A stretch of 64,000 nucleotides of DNA from assembly GCF_000721265.1 (NCBI RefSeq), contig NZ_JOFZ01000012.1:1-64000 (forward strand), given 5' to 3'. The first letter of the stretch is position 1. Every line of letters starts with the position of its first letter. Source of the DNA: Streptomyces sp. NRRL F-5126 (GTDB taxonomy: Bacteria; Actinomycetota; Actinomycetes; Streptomycetales; Streptomycetaceae). Both the position numbers and the translations under genes were made by a program. Below are positions 1 through 9,340 of the stretch, one piece after another. The notes under the pieces are model-generated. The model did not search any database, was not told where the DNA came from, and worked only from the letters and a program-made list of their open reading frames with translations.

Positions 1-106
1 ATCTGGCGTTGACTTTTAGCACGCTGTTGAGTTCTCAAGGAACGGACGCTTCCTTCGGAAACCCTTCCAGGCTCCCTCCGGGCGCTTTCCCTTCGGTGTG
101 TTCACT
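1..106 (-). other. 5' leader of an rRNA operon running leftwards (16S lies outside the window)
   Basis: Read on the minus strand, positions 40-1 give CCTTGAGAACTCAACAGCGT followed by a CTAAAAGTCAACGCC stretch. This is the conserved actinobacterial rRNA leader just before 16S rRNA, with a boxA-like TTGAGAACTC used for antitermination. Positions 45-100 hold short complementary GC blocks that I take to be the leader's processing and antitermination structures. The 16S gene itself is beyond the left edge. Confidence 0.8.
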
Positions 107-136
107 ACTTTAGCCGATTCCCTCGCCGACTCATAA
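107..136 (-). promoter_or_regulatory. Possible proximal rRNA promoter
   Basis: On the minus strand a TTATGA box (131-136) is followed after 18 bp by TAAAGT (107-112), just upstream of the leader. Streptomyces rRNA operons usually carry several tandem promoters, so this could be the start-proximal one. The -35 match is weak. Confidence 0.35.
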
Positions 137-263
137 TCGAGTCATCCGTTCGCAATTTCCGGCATGCCGAAATTCGCACCCGTTGTGGGGATCGATCGTA
201 GGTAGTGGATGGCCGCTCCCGGGTCTGCCGAACGGCAGCTGCCCCGTTTCAGCGGCTCAGACT

Positions 264-292
264 ACATTACGCACTGGGACCCGCTGGGTCAA
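264..292 (-). promoter_or_regulatory. Probable distal rRNA promoter
   Basis: On the minus strand TTGACC (287-292) and TAATGT (264-269) are separated by exactly 17 bp, a close match to the principal sigma factor (HrdB) consensus. It points at the rRNA leader. A second TTGACG begins a few bases further upstream. Confidence 0.6.
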
Positions 293-361
293 GTCTCGTC
301 AAGACCGCCTCTTGCGCGGCGCGGGCGCCGTGGCAGACCTGCCTGCCTGGAACACTGATCC

Positions 362-600
362 GCATGCCGGGCGAAGCCTGAGCCGGGTGAAACCGCGGTC
401 GAGGCGCTGGTGCGGGAACTCGGGGAGGAGCTCCGGGTCCGTCCGGTCGAACCCCGGCTTCTGGCGGAGATCGAGGCTCTTGCCGCGCGGCTGCGGCGAG
501 CGGGATGCCCAGCTCGCCCCGGCAGTGGAGGACCAGGTCATACCGCTGCTCAAGCGCAGCGGCCTGCTGGCCGTGCAGGAGCGCGACCGAGGGCCGGAGA
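362..600 (+). pseudogene. Decayed coding remnants (NUDIX box-like; possible oxidoreductase tail)
   Basis: No intact gene is visible between the rRNA promoter and the glycosylase gene. In one frame, about 383-439 reads PGETAVEALVRELGEEL followed by RV, which resembles a NUDIX box (ETA..EA..REL.EEL.V), although the closing glycine is an arginine. In another frame, about 520-590 reads VEDQVIPLLKRSGLLAVQ, similar in style to the C-terminal end of some flavin-dependent monooxygenases. Neither piece has a start, an upstream half or a plausible continuation. I infer two eroded gene ends beside the rRNA operon. Chance resemblance in GC-rich DNA cannot be excluded. Confidence 0.25.
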
Positions 601-627
601 CTCATCACACTCCGGACGCACGGCGGC

Positions 628-1239
628 TCAGCTTCCCTCGGAAGGCTTGCCCCTCGGGCTGAGCCGGTACGCGGAGACCGTCGGATCGTCGGCCAGGTAG
701 AAGCGGTGCTCCCAGTCGTGGGCCTTGCTCACGCCCACCCGGGGGCCGACCCGGACGAGCTCGGCGGGCACCGGACTGCCCTCCGACAGCACGACTGACG
801 CACCTGCCAGCAAGTTCGTTCCGTTGTGCTCCGCCGTGATGCCGAGGGCCTGGCAGAAGTTGCCCGGCCCGCGTGCGAGACGTGGGCTCTCCACCTTCGC
901 TCCCCGCCTCCGGCGTGCCAGGTCTTCCCCTTCGACGACCCGGCCCGCCCGCATGAGGACTGCCGAGGCGATGCCGTCCGTTCCGGTGACGATGTTGGCG
1001 CACCAGTGGAGGCCGTGGGACCGGTAGACGTAGAGATGGCCTGCGGGTCCGAACATGACGGCGTTGCGGGCTGTCCTGCCACGGTAGGCGTGGGAGGCGG
1101 GGTCGGCGGCACCGGAGTATGCCTCGGTTTCCGTGATGGCGATACGCACGGTTCCCTCGGGGGTCTCGTGCGTGAGGACGGAGCCGAGCAGCTTGCGGGC
1201 GATTTCTTCGGCGGGGTGAGCGAGATCCACGAAGTTCAT
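628..1239 (-). CDS. DNA-3-methyladenine glycosylase (AAG/Mpg family)
   Basis: This 203-residue protein belongs to the alkyladenine glycosylase family, which removes alkylated purines such as 3-methyladenine and hypoxanthine in base-excision repair. The sequence shows the expected core: LARKLLGSVL-type N-terminal segment, TETEAY (active-site region), DPASHAYRGRTARNAVMFG, the YVY..HG..WC.N region and RGPGNFCQALGI. I start it at the ATG giving MNFVDLAHPAEEI because the conserved domain begins there and the upstream frame is low-complexity. The ribosome-binding site is weak. It reads towards the rRNA operon and is divergent from the spo0M-like gene. Confidence 0.9.
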   Translation of the reverse strand: MNFVDLAHPAEEIARKLLGSVLTHETPEGTVRIAITETEAYSGAADPASHAYRGRTARNAVMFGPAGHLYVYRSHGLHWCANIVTGTDGIASAVLMRAGRVVEGEDLARRRRGAKVESPRLARGPGNFCQALGITAEHNGTNLLAGASVVLSEGSPVPAELVRVGPRVGVSKAHDWEHRFYLADDPTVSAYRLSPRGKPSEGS

Positions 1240-1375
1240 ACTGACAGCCGCCGCCTGACGCGGTTCGAAGCGGTTCGCGCTCGGTCGTCCAGGGCGGTCA
1301 GGAACCGGTCCGGTGGCTCGCGCGTATGTAGGGGGCGTACGGCCGTTTCGGCAACACAAGCAGTAGGGAGTGGAG

Positions 1376-2161
1376 ATGGGCTTCAAGAGGCTGCTCGCCA
1401 GCATGGGTGCCGGCGGGGCTTCGGTGGAGACGGAACTCCTCGAGTCGAACGTCGTGCCCGGGGGTGTGGTCCAGGGCGAGGTGCGCGTACAAGGTGGTTC
1501 CGTCAGCCAGGAGATCCAGGGCCTCACGGTCGGACTGCGGGCGCGGGTCGAGGTGGAGGGCCACGACGACCAGGAGTTCAAGCAGAACATCGACTTCACG
1601 ACGGAGCGCATCGGCGGCGCCTTCGAGGTGCAGGCCGGGGCCGTGCACACCGTGCCGTTCGGCCTCGAGATCCCGTGGGAGACGCCGGTCTCGACGATCG
1701 ACGGTCAGGACCTGCGGGGCATGCACATCGGGGTGGTGACCGGGCTGGAGATCGCGCGTGCGCTGGACTCGGGGGATCTGGACCCGATCCACGTTCACCC
1801 GCTGCCCGCGCAGCGGGCGATCCTGGACGCGTTCATCCAGCTGGGGTTCCGGTTCAAGGCGGCGGACATGGAGCGCGGTCACATCAGGGGGACCCGTCAG
1901 CGGCTGCCGTTCTACCAGGAGATCGAGTTCCACTCGCCGTCGCAGTACCGGGGCCTCAACGAGGTGGAGCTGACGTTCGTCGCCGACGACCGGGAGATGG
2001 ACGTCGTGATGGAGATGGACAAGAAGGACGGTCTGTTCAGCGAGGGCCATGACACGTACCGCTCCTTCACGGTGGGTCTCGACTCGTTCGCTTCCACGGA
2101 CTGGGCGGCGTACTTGCACGGGTGGCTCGCCGAGGTCGGCGGCCGGCGCAACTGGCTGTGA
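1376..2161 (+). CDS. Sporulation-control protein Spo0M family
   Basis: This 261-residue soluble protein matches the Spo0M family, arrestin-fold proteins that affect sporulation and cell morphology in Bacillus; the actinobacterial role is less clear. Characteristic parts are [19 protein letters not shown], a GVVQGEV segment, a QE...[10 protein letters not shown] stretch, and [27 protein letters not shown] C terminus. AGGGAG ends 5 nt before the ATG, which decides the start over the GTG 6 nt upstream. It stands alone, divergent from the glycosylase, with the PEBP gene about 70 bp downstream in the same direction. Confidence 0.85.
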   Translation: MGFKRLLASMGAGGASVETELLESNVVPGGVVQGEVRVQGGSVSQEIQGLTVGLRARVEVEGHDDQEFKQNIDFTTERIGGAFEVQAGAVHTVPFGLEIPWETPVSTIDGQDLRGMHIGVVTGLEIARALDSGDLDPIHVHPLPAQRAILDAFIQLGFRFKAADMERGHIRGTRQRLPFYQEIEFHSPSQYRGLNEVELTFVADDREMDVVMEMDKKDGLFSEGHDTYRSFTVGLDSFASTDWAAYLHGWLAEVGGRRNWL

Positions 2162-2229
2162 CGGCGGGTCTAGGCTCGGGGCGTACCCAGGGCCGTGACC
2201 GGTCAACGTGCTATTCGGAGGTTCGCAAC

Positions 2230-2769
2230 GTGGCTGAAGGGCAGAGGGCGCCGCTTCCTCACGATTTCCATCCGGAGGTGCCGTCGTTCAGCGTGGCGAG
2301 TGACCACGTCGCTCCCGGCGCGGTCCTGAAGGACGCCCAGGTCTACGCGGCGGGCAACACGTCGCCCGGGCTGCGGTGGGAGGGTTTCCCGGCTGAAACG
2401 AAGAGTTTCGCCGTGACGTGCTTCGATCCGGACGCCCCCACCGGCAGCGGTTTCTGGCACTGGGTGGTGTTCGACATCCCCGCCTCCGTGACGGAGCTCC
2501 CGCCGGGCGCGGGCAGCGGTTCGTTCGAGGGCCTGCCCGCGGGCGCCGTCCAGGCGCGCAATGACTACGGGACGCGGGACTTCGGCGGTGCGGCGCCGCC
2601 GCCCGGTGATCCGGCGCACCGGTACGTGTTCACGGTGTACGCGGTGGACACGGAGAAGCTGGGTCCTGACAGTGACGCGTCGCCCGCGTTCGTCGGGTTC
2701 AATCTGCGGTTCCACACGCTGGGTCGTGGTCATCTGATCGGCGAGTACGGGGCTCCCGCGGAGAGCTGA
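2230..2769 (+). CDS. YbhB/YbcL-family phosphatidylethanolamine-binding-like protein (PEBP)
   Basis: This 179-residue protein has the bacterial PEBP/RKIP fold signatures: [31 protein letters not shown], and the second anion-pocket region [18 protein letters not shown]. Such proteins bind small anionic ligands; the physiological role in Streptomyces is unknown. The GTG at 2230 is preceded by GGAGG 8 nt upstream, which settles the start. It follows the spo0M-like gene with a 68-bp gap and is closed by the intrinsic terminator at 2786. Confidence 0.88.
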   Translation: MAEGQRAPLPHDFHPEVPSFSVASDHVAPGAVLKDAQVYAAGNTSPGLRWEGFPAETKSFAVTCFDPDAPTGSGFWHWVVFDIPASVTELPPGAGSGSFEGLPAGAVQARNDYGTRDFGGAAPPPGDPAHRYVFTVYAVDTEKLGPDSDASPAFVGFNLRFHTLGRGHLIGEYGAPAES

Positions 2770-2785
2770 CCGTTTGCCCGTTGTT

Positions 2786-2830
2786 TGCCCTGCCCTGGTC
2801 TATCGGAGATCGGGGCAGGGCATTTTTATT
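2786..2830 (+). terminator. Intrinsic terminator after the PEBP gene
   Basis: TGCCCTGCCC (2786-2795) pairs perfectly with GGGCAGGGCA (2813-2822) and is followed by TTTTTATT. A stem with a real U-tract is unusually canonical for Streptomyces. Confidence 0.85.
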
Positions 2831-2922
2831 GTGTTGTCCACCTCGGCGTGCCCGGCCAGAGTTGATCCGAGCCGAAGGGCCCGCCTCGGATGGCTGGGCC
2901 GGCGACACGGGAGGTGGGCGGG

Positions 2923-3435
2923 ATGCGGGAGACGCTGGTGCTCAATGCGAGCTTCGAGCCCCTTTCGACGGTGACGCTGCACCGCGCGGTGGTGCTGGTG
3001 CTGCAGGACAAGGCCGTGGTGGAGCAGTCGCATCCGCTGCTTCGTGTGCGCGCGGCGGCGTTGGAGCTTCCGGTGCCGAGGGTGATCAGGCTGTGCCGGT
3101 ATGTCAGGGTGCCGTTTCGAAGACAGGCGCCGTGGTCGCGCCGGGGTGTGCTGGTGCGGGACGGGCACCGGTGCGCGTACTGCGGCAGGCGCGCGTCGAC
3201 GGTGGACCACGTGACGCCGAGGTCGCGCGGGGGCGCGGACAGCTGGCTGAACACCGTGGCGTCTTGTGCGGAGTGCAACCACCGCAAGGCGGACCGTACG
3301 CCTGAGCAAGCGGCGATGCCGCTGCTGCGGGCGCCGTTCACGCCGTCGCCCGCGGACGCGATGCTGTTGTCGCTGCGGTCCGGTGAGCGTTCCGAGCTGC
3401 CGGAGTGGCTGGCGGCGGGTGTGACGGCCGCGTAG
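2923..3435 (+). CDS. HNH endonuclease family protein
   Basis: The product is 170 residues. It has an N-terminal domain starting MRETLVLNASFEPL, typical of a widespread actinobacterial HNH protein, and a C-terminal HNH nuclease: CAYCG..A.TVDHV.PRSRGG, then NTVASCAECNHRKAD. The two CxxC pairs should bind zinc and DHV supplies the catalytic histidine. GGGAGG lies 8 nt before this ATG, so I prefer it to the in-frame ATG 33 nt upstream. The cellular DNA target is unknown; these proteins are common single-copy chromosomal genes, not part of a restriction system here. Confidence 0.85.
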   Translation: MRETLVLNASFEPLSTVTLHRAVVLVLQDKAVVEQSHPLLRVRAAALELPVPRVIRLCRYVRVPFRRQAPWSRRGVLVRDGHRCAYCGRRASTVDHVTPRSRGGADSWLNTVASCAECNHRKADRTPEQAAMPLLRAPFTPSPADAMLLSLRSGERSELPEWLAAGVTAA

Positions 3436-3500
3436 GTCCGGGCGTCGTCCCGGGGGCATCGTCTCGGAGGCGTCGCCACCCCCCGGGACCTTCCGCTCTC

Positions 3501-4271
3501 TCAGCGCAGCAGGAGTTGCACGATGGCGGCCACGCCGACCACGAGGATGACGGCCCGGAGGGCTGTCGGCGGGAGGCGGCGGCCGATTTTCGCACCGAGT
3601 TGGCCGCCGATGGTGGAGCCCGCGGCGATGAGTGCGACGGCTGTCCAGTCGAAGTGCGCGGCGAAGAGGAAGAAGGCGGCCGCCACGGAGTTCACGACCG
3701 TGGAGATCACTGTCTTGACGGCGTTGAGCCGCTGCATGGTGTCGTCGAGCAGCATGCCCATCAGGGACAGGTACATGATGCCTTGAGCGGCGGTGAAGTA
3801 GCCGCCGTAGACGCTGGCGAGCAGGATGCCGGTGATGAGGGCGGGTCCTGCCTCGCGGCCCGCCGCCTCGGTGCCTCGCCGTGCTCTTTGGCGTCTGACG
3901 AGCTCGGCGATGCGGGGCTGGAGTACGACGAGGACGAGGGCGAGGCCGACGAGGACGGGTACGACCGTCTCGAAGGCGGTGGGTGGCAGGACGAGCAGCA
4001 GGATCGCGCCGGCGAGGCCGCCGATGAGGGCGACGGCGCAGAGGCGCAGCACGCGGCGGCGCTGGCCTGCCAGTTCGGCGCGGTAGCCGAGGGCGCCGCT
4101 GAGGGTGCCGGGCACGAGGCCGAGGGCGTTGGAGACGGTGGCGGTGACCGGGGGTACGCCGGTGGCGAGCAGGACGGGGAACGTGACGAGGGTTCCGGAG
4201 CCGACGACGGTGTTGATGGCGCCGGCCCAGACGCCTGCGAAGAGGACGGCCGCCATCTCCCAGATGCTCAT
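3501..4271 (-). CDS. TauE/SafE-family sulfite/anion permease
   Basis: This 256-residue integral membrane protein has the TauE/SafE pattern: N-terminal FAGVWAGAINTVVGSGTLVTFPVLL and the internal repeat half beginning GYFTAAQGIMYLSLMG, with about eight hydrophobic segments. Members export sulfite or organosulfonates, but the substrate cannot be told from sequence. The start chosen is the ATG of MSIWEMAAVLFAG, where the first membrane helix begins; a longer form adds 13 residues. It is convergent with the HNH gene (65-bp gap) and lies downstream of the SPFH gene. Confidence 0.85.
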   Translation of the reverse strand: MSIWEMAAVLFAGVWAGAINTVVGSGTLVTFPVLLATGVPPVTATVSNALGLVPGTLSGALGYRAELAGQRRRVLRLCAVALIGGLAGAILLLVLPPTAFETVVPVLVGLALVLVVLQPRIAELVRRQRARRGTEAAGREAGPALITGILLASVYGGYFTAAQGIMYLSLMGMLLDDTMQRLNAVKTVISTVVNSVAAAFFLFAAHFDWTAVALIAAGSTIGGQLGAKIGRRLPPTALRAVILVVGVAAIVQLLLR

Positions 4272-4322
4272 GGCGTCTGATCGTGCCTGACATCCCGCGG
4301 GCGGTCGCACGCGGGGTGGCTG

Positions 4323-5300
4323 TCAGCCGAGCGCTTTGCCTTCCTGGTCGGGGCTGGTGCCCTGGCCGGGTACGTGTCCCTGGCCCTGGCCGGCGTTCTT
4401 GTCGCCGTTGTTGAAGCCGGGGACGCCGCCGCCGAGGTTGCCGAAGGCGCCGCTGAGGCCCTTGAGGGCGTCGCCGATCTCGCTGGGCACGATCCAGAGC
4501 TTGTTGGCGTCGCCTTCGGCGATCTTGGGGAGCATCTGGAGGTACTGGTAGGAGAGGAGCTTCTGGTCGGGGTCGCCCGCGTGGATGGATTCGAAGACGG
4601 TGCGGATGGCCTGTGCCTCGCCCTCGGCGCGCAGTGCTGCCGCCCTGGCCTCGCCCTCGGCGCGGAGGATGGCGGACTGCTTCTCGCCCTCGGCGGTGAG
4701 GATCTGTGACTGCCTGATGCCTTCGGCGGTGAGGATCGCGGCGCGCTTGTCGCGGTCGGCGCGCATCTGCTTCTCCATCGAGTCCTGGATGGAGGTGGGC
4801 GGTTCGATGGCCTTGAGCTCGACGCGGTTGACGCGGATGCCCCACTTGCCGGTGGCCTCGTCGAGGACGCCGCGGAGCGCTGCGTTGATCTCCTCGCGTG
4901 AGGTGAGGGTGCGTTCGAGGTCCATGCCGCCGATGATGTTGCGCAGGGTGGTGACGGTGAGCTGCTCGATCGCCTGGATGTAGCTGGCGACTTCGTACGT
5001 GGCGGCGCGCGCGTCGGTCACCTGGTAGTAGATGACGGTGTCGATGTTGACGACGAGGTTGTCCTGGGTGATGACGGGCTGCGGCGGGAAGGGGACGACC
5101 TGTTCGCGCAGGTCGATGCGGTTGCGGATCGAGTCGATGAACGGGACGACGATGTTGAGTCCCGCGTTGAGGGTGCGGGTGTAGCGGCCGAACCGTTCGA
5201 CGATGGCCGCGCTGGCCTGGGGGATGACCTGGATCGTCTTGATCAGGGCGATGAAGACGAGCACCACCAGGATGATCAGGACGATGATGATGGCTGACAT
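4323..5300 (-). CDS. SPFH/band 7 (stomatin/prohibitin-like) membrane protein
   Basis: The product is 325 residues: a single N-terminal transmembrane helix (about residues 3-22), an SPFH/band 7 domain starting near IPQASAAIVERFGRYTRTL, then an alanine/glutamate-rich coiled coil with repeated LTAEGE/LRAEGEA units. The C-terminal tail is glycine-rich and disordered. SPFH proteins assemble membrane microdomain scaffolds. GAGG precedes the ATG by about 6 nt. The NfeD-like gene lies 107 bp upstream on the same strand, the classic SPFH-NfeD pairing. Confidence 0.9.
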   Translation of the reverse strand: MSAIIIVLIILVVLVFIALIKTIQVIPQASAAIVERFGRYTRTLNAGLNIVVPFIDSIRNRIDLREQVVPFPPQPVITQDNLVVNIDTVIYYQVTDARAATYEVASYIQAIEQLTVTTLRNIIGGMDLERTLTSREEINAALRGVLDEATGKWGIRVNRVELKAIEPPTSIQDSMEKQMRADRDKRAAILTAEGIRQSQILTAEGEKQSAILRAEGEARAAALRAEGEAQAIRTVFESIHAGDPDQKLLSYQYLQMLPKIAEGDANKLWIVPSEIGDALKGLSGAFGNLGGGVPGFNNGDKNAGQGQGHVPGQGTSPDQEGKALG

Positions 5301-5407
5301 CGTGTTCCTCAGGCCCTTCGCCGACGGATGGTCCGATGATCGAGTTTCCCAGACGGGGAGTGCGCCCGGGGGGAGTTCGCGCGGGTTGGCCCGGTGGTGC
5401 CGGGCCG

Positions 5408-5836
5408 TCACATGACGACGGCGGTGGCGCCGTCGATCTCGACCACGTCGACCTCCTGCCCCGGCTCGTACGTCTGGGTCTTGTCGTAGGGGCGCGCGGA
5501 CCAGGTCTCGCCGGCGAGCTTGATGCGGCCGCCGCCGCGGTCGACGCGTTGGAGGACGACGGCCTGGCGTCCTTTCAGGGCGTCGACGCCGGTGCGTGCT
5601 TCGGGCCGCTGTCTGCTGTGGCGGTTGGCGAGGGGCCGTACGACGGCGATGAGCGCGACGGAGACGGCGGCGAAGACGACGACCTGCGCGACGATCCCGC
5701 CGCCGAGGGCCGCCACGACGGCGCCCGCCACCGCGCCCGCGGACAGCATTCCGAACTCGGGCATGGCGGTGATCACGAGCGGTATGCCGAGCCCGACCGC
5801 CGCTACCAGCCACCACACCCACGCGTCGATATCCAC
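5408..5836 (-). CDS. NfeD-like membrane protein (SPFH partner)
   Basis: This 142-residue protein has three or four hydrophobic segments followed by a soluble beta-barrel (OB-fold) domain, with features such as LKGRQAVVLQRVD..GG.IKLAGETWSA and a C-terminal GQEVDVVEIDGATAVV. That is the short NfeD type, normally encoded next to SPFH proteins and thought to act with them in membrane microdomains. The GTG start giving VDIDAWVWWL has no clear ribosome-binding site, so the start is uncertain. It is immediately upstream of the SPFH gene. Confidence 0.82.
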   Translation of the reverse strand: MDIDAWVWWLVAAVGLGIPLVITAMPEFGMLSAGAVAGAVVAALGGGIVAQVVVFAAVSVALIAVVRPLANRHSRQRPEARTGVDALKGRQAVVLQRVDRGGGRIKLAGETWSARPYDKTQTYEPGQEVDVVEIDGATAVVM

Positions 5837-5937
5837 GCGTTCATGGTAGGTCGGCGCCGACGTGTGGGGACAGGGGAACTTCAGGTCTGTTGACGTCGGA
5901 TCAGCCGGCGCGGGCCTCGGCGGCCGGGGCCGCGGGG

Positions 5938-6729
<792 letters not shown>

Positions 6730-6843
6730 GAGTGCGTTGTCTCCCCATTGCATTCGTCGTGGGCCCCAGGGCGCGCCTGCGGGCGCGGCTCCAGGGAAAA
6801 CCTACGCCACCGGGCAGGTGATCCGGCTGTGAGGTCCGTTGCC

Positions 6844-6856
6844 TAGGCTGGGCGCA
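6844..6856 (+). promoter_or_regulatory. Leaderless promoter -10 for the 6856 gene
   Basis: TAGGCT (6844-6849) ends exactly 6 nt before the ATG, so transcription should begin at or next to the start codon. No ribosome-binding site precedes the ATG, which fits a leaderless mRNA. Confidence 0.55.
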
Positions 6857-7638
6857 TGCACTCGCAACCACGCTCAGGACGGCTGGCCTCGTGGGGGAAC
6901 GCCCTGTTGGCCGGGCTCGTGTCGCCGGACGATGCCGCTCTTGCCGTCGTGGGCGGCGACGCGGTGCACAGGGTGGCGGGGCTGCCGGGCGAATCCGGCC
7001 AGGTCGGGCTGACTCTGGCGCTTGGCAGGCTGCGGGCGCTCGGGGTGAGCGGCTACCGGGTGGCGCTGCCCGCTCCAGGTCATCCGCTGGGGCTGAGCGG
7101 GCCGCCCGAGTTCAACGAGCGTGCTCTGGAGGCCGAGGAGGCGGTGGTCGCCGTGGGCGCCCCGTACGGCCTGGTGCCGGATGTCACGTCGGCGGGGCCC
7201 GAGGGCGACATGCATGTGGAGGTCGTCTGGCACTGCCTGCCGGTGCGGGAGGGCGTGCCGGCGGACGTGCCGTCGCTGGGTGAGGCGGAGCGTGAGCTCG
7301 CCGAGGCGCTGCGGGACGCGACGGAGGTGCTGTCGCGGCTCGACGTGGCGGCGTCGGGGCCCGCGGCGCAGGCGGCGCTGGACGCGTACCGGGCGCGGGC
7401 GTCGCACGACGCGTCGCTGCTGGCCCCGGGGTATCCGGCGCGGGCGGCGCGGGTGCTGGAGCTTGCGCGGCGGGTGGGTCTGATGGTGTCGCTGGCGTAC
7501 GAGAGCGGTGACGGCGCCGCGGTGAGCGCGTCGGCGATGGCGGCACGGGTCTCGGCGCTGCGGCCGGTGGAGCGGGTGGCGCGGCGGGCGCAGGTGGCCT
7601 CGTACAACGCGTACGTGGAGGACCGGGAGCGCCGCTGA
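6856..7638 (+). CDS. Conserved protein of unknown function (260 aa)
   Basis: I do not recognise a named family. The 260-residue protein is alanine/leucine-rich and acidic, soluble, with no signal peptide or membrane helix. The N-terminal half has RLASWGNALLAGLVSPDDAA and GGDAVHRVAGLPGE; the C-terminal half is probably mostly helical (EAERELAEALRDATEVLSRL). Codon usage is fully Streptomyces-like, so I am confident it is expressed coding sequence. It appears to be read from a leaderless message and is divergent from the ABC ATPase. Confidence 0.75.
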   Translation: MHSQPRSGRLASWGNALLAGLVSPDDAALAVVGGDAVHRVAGLPGESGQVGLTLALGRLRALGVSGYRVALPAPGHPLGLSGPPEFNERALEAEEAVVAVGAPYGLVPDVTSAGPEGDMHVEVVWHCLPVREGVPADVPSLGEAERELAEALRDATEVLSRLDVAASGPAAQAALDAYRARASHDASLLAPGYPARAARVLELARRVGLMVSLAYESGDGAAVSASAMAARVSALRPVERVARRAQVASYNAYVEDRERR

Positions 7639-8312
7639 GCGGCGGTCCGCTGCGGCGCGGTGCCGCGCCGCGGCGGGCCGGCCTCGACATGCCGGACGGG
7701 TCCGGGCGCCCGGCGTGCCCGCGGTGCGGGCCTTGCGCGCCGGCCCGCCGGCGGCACCGCGGAGAATCGCTTCGGCGGTGGACACAGTGGCCGGCCTCGT
7801 CGGGCCCCGGCGCCCGGTTGTGTGACCGCGGGGGTCGGGCCTTGCGCGCCCGGCCTGCGGGGCGCTGCTCGGGCGGGGCCGAGCGTACGGGAGGTCGCCG
7901 ACTCGACCATGGAGGCCCGCGGCCAGGCCGCCGTCCTGCCGGTGGCATCGCGGACGGGACGGCGGCGACGACGCCGTTCGGCGCCGCGGCGGATCGCTTC
8001 GGCGGGGCGGACACACTCACCGGCCACGTCGAACCCGGCACACCCAGGCACGCGGGCATGCGACCCCGAGGCCGGCGGCCAGGTCGGCGTCCTGTCCGGC
8101 GGCGTCGCGGATGAGGCGGCGACCGGCTGCCGCTGTCCGGCCCGGCCCGGCCCGGATCAGTCGGCGGGATCGTTCGACGCTGCCGAGGAACGCTTCGGCG
8201 GGTCGACGTGGTGGTCGGCGGCGCGCGGCGCGGCCGCGCCCCCGGGGCCGCGGCGGATGCCGGGCTGCCCGGGGGCGCGGACGAGGGTCCGGTGCGCGGG
8301 GGCGCGGGTGCG
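7639..8312. repeat. Gene-free region with imperfect GC-rich repeats
   Basis: No frame here has Streptomyces-like codon bias or a recognisable motif. The stretch holds diverged repeats: an approximately 47-bp unit starting GGCCAGG at 7921 recurs at 8077, and ATCGCTTCGGCGG occurs at 7766 and 7993 with a related CGCTTCGGCGGG near 8190. CGGGCCTTGCGCGCC also appears twice (about 7728 and 7838). It looks like decayed or slippage-expanded intergenic DNA between the 6856 gene and the chaplin gene. Confidence 0.5.
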
Positions 8313-8579
8313 TCAGAAGTTGACGCCGTGGTTGCCGAAGGCCGGGTTCAGCAGGCCGATCACGTTGACGGTGTTGCCGACCACGTTGACCGGGATGTCC
8401 ACCGGCACCTGGACGACGTTGCCCGAGCCGACGCCCGGCGAGTGGACGGCCTGGCCGGCAGCCTGGGCGTGCGCGGGCGCGTGGGCCCCCGTCTCGCACG
8501 CGCTCGCGGCGCCCGCGCCCGCCGCCACGATGGAGCCGGCGATCATGGTGAGCGCGGCGGCCCTCTTCAGGTTCTGCAT
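8313..8579 (-). CDS. chpE: Short chaplin, cysteine-less ChpE type
   Basis: This 88-residue precursor has a signal peptide (MQNLKRAAALTMIAGSIVAA... cut after ASA) and one chaplin domain ending SPGVGSGNVVQVP...PVNVVGNTVNVIGLLNPAFG. Chaplins are secreted amphipathic proteins that form amyloid films lowering surface tension for aerial growth. Most have two cysteines in the domain; here those positions are valine (NVVGNT) and glycine (NHGVNF), as in ChpE of S. coelicolor. AGGAGG sits 8 nt before the ATG. It is next to the LuxR-type two-component genes, as I recall for SCO1800-1802. Confidence 0.9.
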   Translation of the reverse strand: MQNLKRAAALTMIAGSIVAAGAGAASACETGAHAPAHAQAAGQAVHSPGVGSGNVVQVPVDIPVNVVGNTVNVIGLLNPAFGNHGVNF

Positions 8580-8698
8580 CTCGGGATTCCTCCTCGTACG
8601 AAGCCGCGGCGCTGCGCCGTGGCACGCAAGGAGAACGCCGGGCCGGTCATACGGATACGCCGAGTGGGTGACATACACCCGACGGTATGAATCTCGGA

Positions 8699-9340
8699 TC
8701 AGCGGGTGACGTCGTGCCGGACCGCCCACAGCGCTGCCTGCGTGCGGTCCGCGAGGTCCAGCTTCATCAGGATGTTCGAGACGTGGGTCTTGACGGTCTT
8801 CTCCGACAGCACCAGGGCCCGTGCGATCTCCCTGTTGGAGCGGCCGTCGGCGATCAGCGCGAGCACCTCGCGCTCGCGTTCCGTCAGGGAGGTTCCCCTC
8901 CCCTGGCCGCTCCCCTGGTCCTCCTGCGCGAGCAGCGCCTGGGCGACCTCGGGCTGCAGCAGCACGTGGCCCGCGTGCACCGAGCGGATCGCGTCGGCCA
9001 GCGCCTCCGGGTCGATGTCCTTGTACACGTAGCCCGCGGCCCCCGCGCGCAGCGCGGGCACGACGGTGCGCTGCTCGGTGAAGCTCGTCACGATCAGCAC
9101 CTTCGCCGGGTTCGCGAGCCCGCCCAGCTTCCGCAGCGCGTCGATGCCGTCGGTGCCCGGCATCTTGATGTCCATCAGCACCACGTCGGGCCGCAGCTCC
9201 TCCGTGCGTGCGACGCCCTCCGCGCCGTCGCCCGCCTCGCCGACGACCTCGATGTCGTCCTGGATCTCCAGGAACGTGCGCAGTCCGCGCCGTACGACCT
9301 GGTGATCGTCGACGAGCAGCACGCGGATCGGGTCAGCCAC
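8699..9340 (-). CDS. NarL/LuxR-family response regulator
   Basis: This 213-residue regulator has an N-terminal receiver domain (VLLVDDHQVVRRGL, phospho-acceptor Asp in VLMDIKMPGTDG around residue 55, conserved Lys in YVYKDI) and a C-terminal LuxR helix-turn-helix (LTEREREVLALIADGRSNREIARAL...KTHVSNILMKL). Its GTG start overlaps the end of the kinase gene by 8 bp, so the two are co-translated and should form a phosphorelay. The signal and targets are unknown. Confidence 0.93.
   Translation of the reverse strand: MADPIRVLLVDDHQVVRRGLRTFLEIQDDIEVVGEAGDGAEGVARTEELRPDVVLMDIKMPGTDGIDALRKLGGLANPAKVLIVTSFTEQRTVVPALRAGAAGYVYKDIDPEALADAIRSVHAGHVLLQPEVAQALLAQEDQGSGQGRGTSLTEREREVLALIADGRSNREIARALVLSEKTVKTHVSNILMKLDLADRTQAALWAVRHDVTR

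Noticed and set aside
2800..4845. Long minus-strand Arg/Pro/His-rich frame opposite the HNH gene and overlapping the TauE and SPFH genes
   Set aside because: It is a shadow of the genuine frames: high-GC DNA often leaves one extra frame open. It has no motif or ribosome-binding site.
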